Under the pieces are notes generated by a model. That model did not search any database. It was not told where the DNA came from and saw only the letters and a program-made list of their open reading frames with translations. A stretch of 64,000 nucleotides of DNA from JAXMAO01 sp046350375. GTDB taxonomy: Bacteria; Planctomycetota; Phycisphaerae; UBA1845; UTPLA1. The translations under genes and the position numbers were made by a program. The stretch covers positions 283,843-347,842 of the forward strand of contig JAXMAO010000003.1 of NCBI GenBank assembly GCA_046350375.1, read 5' to 3'. Below, one piece after another: positions 34,882 through 42,970 of the stretch (its first letter is position 1; every line of letters starts with the position of its first letter).

Positions 34882-35499
34882 ATGTCGTTCGACTCCGCTT
34901 CAGCCCCGCAATCCGCCGCCAGCCTCCAACTGGTCACGACTCCGGCCGCATCGCGCATTCGCCGCGCTGCCGCCATCGTCGCCGCAAGCCTGCTCGTCGC
35001 CGTGTGCGCACAGATTCACGTGCCGGTCGGCCCCGTGCCGGTCACGCTCCAAACCTACGCCGTGCTCCTGGTCGGCGCCTGGCTCGGCGCACGCGGCGGC
35101 GCGCTCGCGATGGCCCTCTATCTCGCCGAGGGCGCGGCCGGCCTGCCCGTCTTCGCCGCACTGAACGCCGGCCCAGCAGCGCTCATCGGCCCGACGGCCG
35201 GCTATCTCTGGTCCTTCCCGCTCGCGGCCGGGCTGATGGGCTGGCTGATGGAGCGAAACCTCCGCCGCTCGGCCGGCCGAACCGTCGCCGCGATTCTCAT
35301 CAGCAGCTCGCTCATCCTGCTGTGCGGCTGGACGCGACTCGCCAGCCTGCTCGGCCCCGCGGCCGCCTGGCGCACCGGCGTCGTGCCGTTCCTGCCCGGT
35401 GACGCCGCCAAGCTCGCGCTGCTGATCGCGACGCTGCGGCTGCGGAACACTGGCCGCCGCGCCCCGCGCGGCCAGCACGACGCGCTCCACCGGGCTTGA
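34882..35499 (+). CDS. bioY: Biotin transporter S component BioY
   Basis: A 205-residue membrane protein with about six hydrophobic segments. BioY features are IHVPVGPVPVTLQTYAVLLV, LGARGGALAMALYLAEGAAGLPVF, and GPTAGYLWSFPLAAGLMGWL, followed by a late FLPGDAAKLALLIA. It captures biotin for an ECF-type transporter, or alone. No ECF ATPase or T component is nearby, so it must pair with a shared energising module or act solo. Nothing around it points to biotin regulation. Confidence 0.92.
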   Translation: MSFDSASAPQSAASLQLVTTPAASRIRRAAAIVAASLLVAVCAQIHVPVGPVPVTLQTYAVLLVGAWLGARGGALAMALYLAEGAAGLPVFAALNAGPAALIGPTAGYLWSFPLAAGLMGWLMERNLRRSAGRTVAAILISSSLILLCGWTRLASLLGPAAAWRTGVVPFLPGDAAKLALLIATLRLRNTGRRAPRGQHDALHRA

Positions 35500-35565
35500 C
35501 CTCCGCGTTCCGCGCGCTACACTTTCGCAGACTCCCGCCAGACCCGCCTCCACGGTGTGGCGCGC

Positions 35566-37917
35566 ATGTCAGCTACACGCCTGCTTCTGTCGCTCTCACT
35601 CGTAGTCGTGAAGTTCGCACTGGCACAGAGTCCCATCGGCCCCGCGCCCGCGTACGACTGGCTGCCCGGCGACGATGTTCCGGATATTGGAACTGGTGAT
35701 ACCTATACCTGGACAACGCTTGGAGTTGTCTATGCGTTCACGCCGTGGGATCCGGATGGGCCCGGACCGGCGCCGCCGGTGCTGGTCGTCGGCGGATCGT
35801 TCGCCCGCGCCGGCGCAGTGCAGGCGAACAACGTCGCGCTCTGGGATGGTCGTTTCTGGCACGCCATGGGCGGCGGATTCAACCGCACGGTTTACGCCCT
35901 GGCCGTGTATCACGGCGAGGTCATCGCCGGCGGCGAGTTCACCTACGGCGACGGGAAATACTACGAAGGGTTGGCCCGCTGGGATGGCTCGCACTGGCAA
36001 CCGATGCCGACGATCGTCGGGCACTTCACGACGATCTATGCTCTGAGGGTCATGAACGGCGAGTTGTTCGCGGCCGGATTCTTCATTCGCGACCAGGCGC
36101 CCGCCTTTCACAGCATTTCGCGCTGGGACGGCGCGACCTGGCGTTCGGTCGGAGCCGGTTTCACCGGTTCAGGCGACACGGTCCGGACGCTGGCGGAGTT
36201 CAACGGCGAACTCATCGCCGGCGGCCGAATTACTCGGTCCGGCTCGACGACGCTCAACAACATCGCCCGCTGGGACGGCGTGGCGTGGCAATCCATGCCG
36301 GGCCTGACATCCAATCAAGTCTTTTCGACAGCCGACCTCGGCTATGGACTGGCCGTGGCCGGCGATTTTCAGCTTCAGGACGGACCCCTCACGTCGGTCC
36401 GCGTGGCGCTCTGGAACGGGGCCTCCTGGAAGGGACTCGGGCCGGGCCTGCCACAGCCCTACGGAACGACCGCATCCAGCATCGCGCTGGCCGTGCACCA
36501 GGGACGGCTCTTTGCCGGCGGCAATCTGATCGCCCGCCAGGGCGGCGAAAAGGCGATCTGCTTCCTCGCCGAATGGACGAACCCGGATTGGATCCCCGCG
36601 CTTGACTACCCCAATCTCCGGCCCTACTCGATGTGTACGTTCCAGGGAGAGTTTGTCATCGGCTCGTATCCGGCCTACTCCGGTCTGCTGAAACGCCCGG
36701 CCTGCGCCCGCTGGAACGGCGAGGAATGGCGCGGCCTGGGCGAGGGTTTTCGCGATTCGATGGTGGCGCTGGCAGAATATGACGGTCGGCTGATCGTCGG
36801 CGGAGATTCGCCCCTGAAGGGACTGCTGCCGATCTGGGGGATGGCAACGTTCGACGGAGCACGCTGGCAACCCTTCACGCCACCCCTGGCGAATCCAACC
36901 TACCCCTATCCGAGCGTCTGGGCGATGCTCCCTGTCAAAGACTCGCTGGTGGTTGGCGGAGAATTCAAACCCGCCGCCGCGCCGGAGTCGACCAACATCG
37001 CCATGTGGACCGGGAGTGACTGGAAGGGATTGGGAAGAGGATCGAGACGCCTGGTCTGGTCCTTGGCGGATTATCGCCACGACCTGATCGCGACCGGAGA
37101 GTTTCAGGAGGCCGACGACACGCCGATCCACCAGATCGCCCGCTGGGATGGGCAGTCGTGGCACTCGTTGAAGTTCAGCAATGACCCCACCGAGCTGCCC
37201 GCGATCTGGGCCGTGGCCGTCTTCCGCGATGAACTGATCGTCGGCGGCACCTTCTCCACGGCCGGCGGCCAGCCCGCAAACATGATTGCCCGCTGGAACG
37301 GCGAGCGCTGGGCGCCCCTGGGCGGCGGCCTGAGCGGTTCGTCCCAATACCCCGCAGTATTGGCACTCCGTGTCTGGAATGACACGCTCTACGTCGGCGG
37401 CGAATTCGACCAGGCCGGCAATACTCCTGTGGCGAACATTGCGGCCTGGGATGGAACGCACTGGTCACCGGTCGGCGGAGGCCTCGATGGGCGCGTCCGG
37501 GGATTGACCGAGTTTGACCGACAGTTAATCGCCTGCGGCACTTTCACGCGATCGAAGGATACGCCTTTGTCTTACATCGGCGCGTGGAACGGGCGGACGT
37601 GGCGGCCGCTTGGAATCGGCCTGAACGGGGACGCGTGGACTGCGCTGCAGGTTGGCGAGGAACTGCTGGTGCTCGGCTCGTTCACGGTCGCGGGCCATTA
37701 CCGGTCGTTTCAACTGGCGCGCTGGGCGCCCAGCGCCTATGAGACAAGCGTTCCGAGCGCACAGCCGGACCTTGCGGTGCACGCGGACGCCCTCGGCCCC
37801 GCGGCACCCTCCATGGGCGACGCGCCCGAAGACGCCTTCACAGCCCCCGATGCGGACGGCGCGCCGGCCATTCACGACGATTCGCCGCTCGCGCCGTCCG
37901 AAACGCGCGGACCATGA
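35566..37917 (+). CDS. Large secreted repeat protein (beta-propeller-like)
   Basis: A protein of 783 residues with a signal peptide (ATRLLLSLSLVVVKFALAQ). About ten or more degenerate ~60-residue repeats follow, of the form VxGGxF..AGG..., then IARWDG..W..LGxGL, then ALAVxxGELIAGG. Such repeats probably fold as blades of one or two propellers, as in kelch-like or delta-60 proteins of Planctomycetota. The tail after residue ~735 is low complexity and rich in A, P and D. The ATG at 35566 is preferred to the GTG at 35557. It is likely exported or surface-located; ligand unknown. It is convergent with the methyltransferase gene. Confidence 0.75.
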   Translation: MSATRLLLSLSLVVVKFALAQSPIGPAPAYDWLPGDDVPDIGTGDTYTWTTLGVVYAFTPWDPDGPGPAPPVLVVGGSFARAGAVQANNVALWDGRFWHAMGGGFNRTVYALAVYHGEVIAGGEFTYGDGKYYEGLARWDGSHWQPMPTIVGHFTTIYALRVMNGELFAAGFFIRDQAPAFHSISRWDGATWRSVGAGFTGSGDTVRTLAEFNGELIAGGRITRSGSTTLNNIARWDGVAWQSMPGLTSNQVFSTADLGYGLAVAGDFQLQDGPLTSVRVALWNGASWKGLGPGLPQPYGTTASSIALAVHQGRLFAGGNLIARQGGEKAICFLAEWTNPDWIPALDYPNLRPYSMCTFQGEFVIGSYPAYSGLLKRPACARWNGEEWRGLGEGFRDSMVALAEYDGRLIVGGDSPLKGLLPIWGMATFDGARWQPFTPPLANPTYPYPSVWAMLPVKDSLVVGGEFKPAAAPESTNIAMWTGSDWKGLGRGSRRLVWSLADYRHDLIATGEFQEADDTPIHQIARWDGQSWHSLKFSNDPTELPAIWAVAVFRDELIVGGTFSTAGGQPANMIARWNGERWAPLGGGLSGSSQYPAVLALRVWNDTLYVGGEFDQAGNTPVANIAAWDGTHWSPVGGGLDGRVRGLTEFDRQLIACGTFTRSKDTPLSYIGAWNGRTWRPLGIGLNGDAWTALQVGEELLVLGSFTVAGHYRSFQLARWAPSAYETSVPSAQPDLAVHADALGPAAPSMGDAPEDAFTAPDADGAPAIHDDSPLAPSETRGP

Positions 37918-37947
37918 TGCGGCCTCGCGGGCGCGATCCCTCAAGCG

Positions 37948-39117
37948 CTACCCCAATCGCCGCTTCCGCGCCGTGGCGCGCCCGTCGCCGTCAGACGATT
38001 GGCCCAATTCATTGGCACGCTTCAGCCGCGCCGACATGCCCCGGAACCAGGCCGGCTTCAGCTTGCGATCGCCGGTCGCCTCCGCCAGCCGGTGGCGCTT
38101 CGCGCGGTACGGCCGATCGTTCCGAAACCGCGGCAGGTCGTGGCGCTGGTCGAGCCGTCCCAGCTCGGCCGCGATCGTCTCCACGGCGATCTCGCGCCCG
38201 CATCGCCGCGCCAGGTTCAGCGCCACGCACGCCATCGCCGCCGCGTTCGCCAGCAGGCTCGCCAGCGCCACCTCGGTCTCGCGATAGAGCTGCCGCAGAG
38301 TCTCGCGCTCAAACTCGCTCCAGCCGTCGGCCCCCGGCCGGCGCCAGGCCGCCGCGCGCTCGAGCGCCCCGCGCAGCCGCTTCCGCCCGGCCGCGGCAAA
38401 CTCCTCGCTCTGCTCGATGCCGACGCCGATCCGCCCCCACGCCACCGCCGTCGCCGCCGTCGTGCCGCTGCCCGAGAACGGATCGAGCACCACGTCGCCG
38501 GGCTCGCTGCTGGCGGTGATGATCCGCGCCAGAAGCGCCTCAGGCATCTGGCAGCCGTGCCAGCCCTGCCGCTCCTTGAACGTGCCGCACACCCGCGGAT
38601 ACTCGGTCCACACGTCGTCCGGCAGCCGGCCGGCCGGGTTGGCGCGCCGGTCGCCATACTGCGTGTGGCGCGCCGACGGCGAGCGCAGCAGCTCGTCGTT
38701 GAACACGAACCGCCGCGCGTCGCGCACGAAATAGAGAATGTGCGTGTGCGCCCGGGCAAACTTGCCGCTCGTGGCCTGCCCGAAGTCGTAGTGCCAGATG
38801 ATCCAGTTGCGCAGCGTCAGCCCCAGCTCGCGCCCGATGACGCGCAGCTCGGCCGCATAATCGTCGCCGATCGCGATGTAGAGCGATCCGTCCGGCGTCA
38901 GCGACCGGACCGCCGCCGCGACCCATCGCCGGCTCCACTCCACGTAGTCGCGATAGCTGCGGGCGTCGTCGTAGTCCTTGTAGATGTATCCAATGTTGAA
39001 CGGCGGGTCGGCGAAGACCAGCCGCGCGACACCCGCCGGCCAATCCGCCAGCAGCTTCAGGCAGTCGCCGCGATGAATCGCCGGCTCGCGTTTGAATTGC
39101 GTTTCTTGCCCGCTCAC
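37948..39117 (-). CDS. DNA methyltransferase (N4-cytosine or N6-adenine)
   Basis: A protein of 389 residues from the GTG at 39117. It begins near the family start (AIHRGDCLKLLADWP). The catalytic motif IV is DPPFNIGY, followed by YRDYVEWSRRW and DGSLYIAIGDD. SAM motif I, DVVLDPFSGSGTTAATA, comes late, which is the beta-class order. The C-terminal ~120 residues are basic and may recognise DNA. The frame stays open upstream to 39297, but a terminator hairpin lies in that stretch, so the shorter start is chosen. No restriction enzyme is next to it, so it could be a solitary methylase. Confidence 0.88.
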   Translation of the reverse strand: MSGQETQFKREPAIHRGDCLKLLADWPAGVARLVFADPPFNIGYIYKDYDDARSYRDYVEWSRRWVAAAVRSLTPDGSLYIAIGDDYAAELRVIGRELGLTLRNWIIWHYDFGQATSGKFARAHTHILYFVRDARRFVFNDELLRSPSARHTQYGDRRANPAGRLPDDVWTEYPRVCGTFKERQGWHGCQMPEALLARIITASSEPGDVVLDPFSGSGTTAATAVAWGRIGVGIEQSEEFAAAGRKRLRGALERAAAWRRPGADGWSEFERETLRQLYRETEVALASLLANAAAMACVALNLARRCGREIAVETIAAELGRLDQRHDLPRFRNDRPYRAKRHRLAEATGDRKLKPAWFRGMSARLKRANELGQSSDGDGRATARKRRLG

Positions 39118-39204
39118 CGGCGCGAGTATATCCGCCGCACGCCGGCCGCTGAAGCCGCCCGCGCCGCGCGTCGCCGTCGCCGCGCCCGCCCCCAAGGCCG
39201 CCGG

Positions 39205-39243
39205 AAAAAATGCAGGCCGTGCCAACCCCCCCTTGGCACGGCC
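39205..39243 (-). terminator. Rho-independent terminator of the pilus operon
   Basis: The minus strand reads GGCCGTGCCAA, a G-rich loop, then TTGGCACGGCC, followed by TGCATTTTTTCC. The 11-bp stem is perfect and the T run follows it directly. It lies 44 bp beyond the stop of the TPR gene and upstream of the methyltransferase start, so it ends the pil transcript. Confidence 0.85.
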
Positions 39244-39286
39244 CGCGCGGAATCGGAATCTCGACTGTGAATTTCTGTGGACCCGC

Positions 39287-39823
39287 TCAGGGGTCACGAC
39301 CCTCCAGCTCGGCCAGAAACACCTGCACGTCGCGCTGGTTCGGCCGCACTTCGAGCGCCCGGCGCCACGTGTCGCGCGCCAGTTGCAGCCACAGCTTGTT
39401 GCGCTCGCGGTGATAGAGCTTCACATAGCTTGTGCCCAGGTTGGTCAGCGCGTCGATGTCGTCCGGGTCGCGCTCCAGCACCTGCCGATAGACGCGGATC
39501 GCCCGCAGCGGATCACCCATCTGCTCGTAACAGGCCCCCAGCGCCAAAAGCGCCTCGGTCGAGTCCGGCGACAGCTCCACCGCCTGCTCGAGGTAGCCGA
39601 CCGCCACGCCATACTCGCGCTGGTCCGCCAGCGCCAGCCCGCGCTCATACGCCATCGCATAGCGCTTGCGCTTCTCGATCGGGTCCATCGGCGGCTTGGG
39701 GGGCGGCGGCTCGACCCGCAGCGCCTCGGGCTTCCTGGGTTTCATGTCCGCACAGCCCGGCCCGACGCTCAGCACCGCCGTGCACACCAACAGCATCGCT
39801 CCGTGCCGCAGCCGAATGCTCAT
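39287..39823 (-). CDS. TPR lipoprotein (pilotin/PilF-like)
   Basis: A 178-residue lipoprotein with a signal peptide ending VGPGC. It is followed by a proline-rich linker (PPPPKPPMDP) and about three tetratricopeptide repeats (YGVAVGYLEQAVELSPDSTEALLALG, then AIRVYRQVLERDPDD). It is the last gene of the pilus operon and overlaps pilQ by 4 bp. PilF-type TPR lipoproteins assist secretin assembly in the outer membrane, which fits its place after pilQ. The call is positional and structural rather than by specific motif. Confidence 0.8.
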   Translation of the reverse strand: MSIRLRHGAMLLVCTAVLSVGPGCADMKPRKPEALRVEPPPPKPPMDPIEKRKRYAMAYERGLALADQREYGVAVGYLEQAVELSPDSTEALLALGACYEQMGDPLRAIRVYRQVLERDPDDIDALTNLGTSYVKLYHRERNKLWLQLARDTWRRALEVRPNQRDVQVFLAELEGRDP

Positions 39824-41868
39824 GGCCGTTCCTCCGACTTCGGTGACTCGTCGCCCGCCGGAGCGGCCGACGACGAATTCAGCTCGATCGCCTCGACCGG
39901 CTGCGGGGCGTCCGGCGACGCGCTCTGCGGGGGCGCATGCGGCGCGGCGGCCACGGGCGGCGCGGCCGGCGGATGCGGATCGTCGATCGACTCGGCCGGC
40001 GGTCGCGGCAGCTTCTCGTCGTGGAACTGCGTGAACGGAAACTCGAAGTGCAGCGGCACCGCGTCCGTCCCGTCGGCGTGCTTGAACCGCGGGCGGTAGC
40101 GCTCGTAAACGCCCTTCTCCTCCTCGCTCACCTCGGCCGCCTTCTCGACGTTCACCGACAGGAACACCAGCAGGTCGACGCGGTCGATCCGCGGGCGCTC
40201 CTGCCGCGTGAAGATGTCGATGATCGGAATGTCGCCCAGCCCGGGCACCTTGCGCGTCATGTTGGTCTTGCGATCGCTGATCAGCCCGCCCAGCACCACC
40301 GTGTCGCCGTCGCGCATCACCACGCGCGTCTCGATCTCGCGCGTCAGAATCCGCGCGATCCGAAGACCCGTCGTGCCGACCACGTCGTCGCCGATGGCGC
40401 TGGTGCTGGGCCGCACCAGCAGGCTGACGCGCCCGTCGGACATGATCGTCGGCGTCACTTGCAGCTGGATGCCGACCGGGATGTACTGCAGCAGCGACTC
40501 GGTCGCCGTCCCCTGGTCGGTGATCGTGCTCGCCAAAATCGGGTACTGCTCGCCCACCAGCAGGTTGGCGGCGTGGTTGTTGAAAACCAGCATCCGCGGA
40601 TTCGCCAGCAGGCGCACGCCGTTGTCGTCCTGCGACGCCTGCAACAGCGCCGTGAAGCGCGAGAAATCGACCGTGCCGAGCGCCAGGTTCGGCCCCGAGC
40701 CGTTGCGGATCTGCCGCGCCGGCCCGGTCGCGAAATCGGCCCGCCAGAAGAGCGGCACCTCGTGGTTCAGCAGCGGCCCGTTTGCGAATGCCTCGACGTT
40801 CCAGTCGATGCCCAGCCGCTTCTGAAGCTCGACCGTCATCTCGACGATCCGCGCCTCGATCAGCACCTGCCGCGGCGGCACGTCCAGGTCCGCCACCAGT
40901 TTCTCAATCGCCGCCACGCGGTCCGCCGAGTCGGTCACCAGCAGGACCTGCGAATTCATCACGCCGGTTTGCGACGTGCCGCCCGGCGACGGTGAACCGG
41001 CAGGCGGCGCACCGCTGCCAAACGCGTTTCCGCCGCCCGGGGCCGAGCCGCTCGCGCCCGCGCCGGACACGTTCACGTTGGTCGACGTGGCCGAGCGGAA
41101 CGCCGTTCCCGAAAACTGCTGCTGAAACGTGCCGACGCTGTCCTCGCTCAGAATCGACAGCCGGCCCCACTTCGACAGCGCCGGCTGCAGCGCCTGCACC
41201 AGCAGTGTCGCGTTCACGCTCCGCAGTCGGATGATGCGCGTCACCAGCTTGGGAGGCAGGTCGATCAGCCGCGGATCGGGCGGCGCCGGCTTGGCGACCG
41301 TGATGATGCCGTTGGCCTCTTTCCACGCGTACCCGTTCCCTTCCACCACTGTCCGCAGCGCGTGCATCACCGGCACGTCGACCAGCGACACCGAAATCTC
41401 CGCCTTGACGTCCGGCCCGACCACCAGCGACAGCCCGCCCTGCTTGGCGAGCATCCGCAGCGCATCGCCGATGTCGGCGTTCACCAGCTCCAGCGTCACC
41501 CGCTTGTCCGAGGTCATCTTGAAGACCCCGGGCGGCTTGCGCGGCGCGTCGCCCCTGTCCACGGGCTCGTCCGGCGACGGCGCTTCCTGTGATGCCCGCG
41601 AGCGCGGCGCAGCCGGCGGCTCACTCGCATCGGACGCCTGGACCGGCGCCTCGGCCGGCGTGTTGGCGGCGACCGCGGTCGGCGCCGCCGATTCGTGCGC
41701 CGCGCTCGGCGCGGCCGGCGGAACAGCCCCGGACTCCGCCGGAGCGGCCTGCGCCGGAGCGGCACTCTCGGACGCCGGCTTCTCGGGCGGGTCATCGGCG
41801 CGGACGAATCCGAGCCGCCCGCCGACCAGCAGGGCGCCGGCGATCAGGATGCGCGTGAACACGGTCAT
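39820..41868 (-). CDS. pilQ: Type IV pilus secretin PilQ
   Basis: A protein of 682 residues with a signal peptide (FTRILIAGALLVGGRLGFVRA). A long Ala/Pro/Glu-rich low-complexity region runs to about residue 110. An STN-like domain follows (VTLELVNADIGDALRMLAKQGGL). N-domains come next (RIIRLRSVNATLLVQAL, then QVLIEARIVEMTVELQKRLGI), and the C-terminal secretin domain has VRLLANPRMLVFNN, DGDTVVLGGLISDRKT and VPGLGDIPIIDIFTR. It forms the outer-membrane pore for the pilus. The extra glycine/serine-rich insert near 260-320 is unusual in length. It overlaps pilP by 4 bp. Confidence 0.92.
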   Translation of the reverse strand: MTVFTRILIAGALLVGGRLGFVRADDPPEKPASESAAPAQAAPAESGAVPPAAPSAAHESAAPTAVAANTPAEAPVQASDASEPPAAPRSRASQEAPSPDEPVDRGDAPRKPPGVFKMTSDKRVTLELVNADIGDALRMLAKQGGLSLVVGPDVKAEISVSLVDVPVMHALRTVVEGNGYAWKEANGIITVAKPAPPDPRLIDLPPKLVTRIIRLRSVNATLLVQALQPALSKWGRLSILSEDSVGTFQQQFSGTAFRSATSTNVNVSGAGASGSAPGGGNAFGSGAPPAGSPSPGGTSQTGVMNSQVLLVTDSADRVAAIEKLVADLDVPPRQVLIEARIVEMTVELQKRLGIDWNVEAFANGPLLNHEVPLFWRADFATGPARQIRNGSGPNLALGTVDFSRFTALLQASQDDNGVRLLANPRMLVFNNHAANLLVGEQYPILASTITDQGTATESLLQYIPVGIQLQVTPTIMSDGRVSLLVRPSTSAIGDDVVGTTGLRIARILTREIETRVVMRDGDTVVLGGLISDRKTNMTRKVPGLGDIPIIDIFTRQERPRIDRVDLLVFLSVNVEKAAEVSEEEKGVYERYRPRFKHADGTDAVPLHFEFPFTQFHDEKLPRPPAESIDDPHPPAAPPVAAAPHAPPQSASPDAPQPVEAIELNSSSAAPAGDESPKSEERP

Positions 41869-42395
41869 GGAGTGGCCTCCGCAGGGCTGAAGTCGGGCGT
41901 GCTCTTTCCGAGCCCGTACCGATACTGCCATTTACCGTCGGTGATGGTGACGCTGTCCTCGGTCACCTCGACGACGGAATACTTCCGTTCGAGCTTATCC
42001 CCGACGCGCACCACGCGCCGGCCGATGATCGCATAGCGCTCGTCCCCGTCGCGCGAAATGCCGGTCACGATCCAGCCCGGCGGCTTGGGCGCCGAGCGCG
42101 GCGCGACGGCCGACACGGTCGGCTTCGGACGCAGCGACGTGTCAAACGGATCCCGCCCCCACGGCAGCGCCAGCCGCTTCTCCTGCGCTTCGAGCATCGC
42201 CGACGCCAGCGCGGTCGGCGCGGCCAACGGCACCAGCGGCGCCGGTGTCGGCGCCAGTGCCGGCACGATCGCTTCGGTCACGGTGGCGCTGGCATCGGAC
42301 GGCGCGAGGCGCGCGAACAGCGCCGCGACGCGCCACACCAGGATCACCGACGCCGGCACCAGGACCATCAGTACTTTTTTCTGCTTCGCGCTCAT
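41865..42395 (-). CDS. pilP: PilP-like pilus assembly protein
   Basis: A protein of 176 residues. One N-terminal membrane segment (VLMVLVPASVILVWRVAALFA) is followed by an alanine/proline linker. A small beta domain follows: RDPFDTSLRP, then WIVTGISRDGDERYAIIGRRVVRVGDKLE. The RDPF start and the I..VGD beta-barrel pattern are typical of PilP, which links inner-membrane PilO/PilN to the secretin. ATGA overlaps tie it to pilO upstream and pilQ downstream. It lacks an obvious lipobox. Confidence 0.8.
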   Translation of the reverse strand: MSAKQKKVLMVLVPASVILVWRVAALFARLAPSDASATVTEAIVPALAPTPAPLVPLAAPTALASAMLEAQEKRLALPWGRDPFDTSLRPKPTVSAVAPRSAPKPPGWIVTGISRDGDERYAIIGRRVVRVGDKLERKYSVVEVTEDSVTITDGKWQYRYGLGKSTPDFSPAEATP

Positions 42396-42970
42396 GCGGG
42401 GCCCTTTGCGCCCGGATCGTCGCTCGCCAGCCGGAAGCACTCGACAATGATCTCGGCCCGCAACTGCCCGCTGCCCGATTCGGCCGCGATCGGCGCGATC
42501 TGAAACTCGATGACGCGCGCCGGCAGCCGCTGGCGCGAACACTCGTCGAGCAGCGACGCCACCTGGCGATACGTGCCGCTGACAACCAGTTTGAACCGCC
42601 GGTTCACGTCCGCCGCCGACGGATGCTGATTGTTCGCCATCGGCGCCGGCGCCACCTCGAGCACCACGTCGCCCGCCTTGCGGCAGGTCTCGCTCAAGTT
42701 GGCGACCACCTTCGCCGGGCTCAGCAGCTCGTTGACGCGCTGCTCCAGGTCGGCCAGCTCGGCGTGGGCGCGATCGCGCTTGTCGGCCGGCACGCACATG
42801 CCGCTCAGGTACCGGGCCGTGTCCGCGGCGCGCTCGCTGCTCTCGTTCAGCGCCGTCATCAGCGACACCACCGACGTCCGCGCGCGCACGAATGGCACCG
42901 CCGCGCCGCCGATCGCCCCCGCGGAAAACAGCCCCGCCAGCGCCAGCTTGCTCGTGTGCGACAGTCCCAT
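42392..42970 (-). CDS. pilO: PilO-like pilus alignment protein
   Basis: A 192-residue protein. One N-terminal membrane helix (LALAGLFSAGAIGGAAVPFV) is followed by a coiled-coil segment and a ferredoxin-like domain: HAELADLEQRVNELLS, then FKLVVSGTYRQVASLLDECS. This is the PilO layout. PilO pairs with PilN in the inner-membrane alignment complex. Both ends overlap neighbours by ATGA-type junctions. Confidence 0.8.
   Translation of the reverse strand: MGLSHTSKLALAGLFSAGAIGGAAVPFVRARTSVVSLMTALNESSERAADTARYLSGMCVPADKRDRAHAELADLEQRVNELLSPAKVVANLSETCRKAGDVVLEVAPAPMANNQHPSAADVNRRFKLVVSGTYRQVASLLDECSRQRLPARVIEFQIAPIAAESGSGQLRAEIIVECFRLASDDPGAKGPA

Noticed and set aside
39118..39297. N-terminal extension of the DNA methyltransferase
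   Set aside because: It contains the operon terminator hairpin and no methyltransferase homology.
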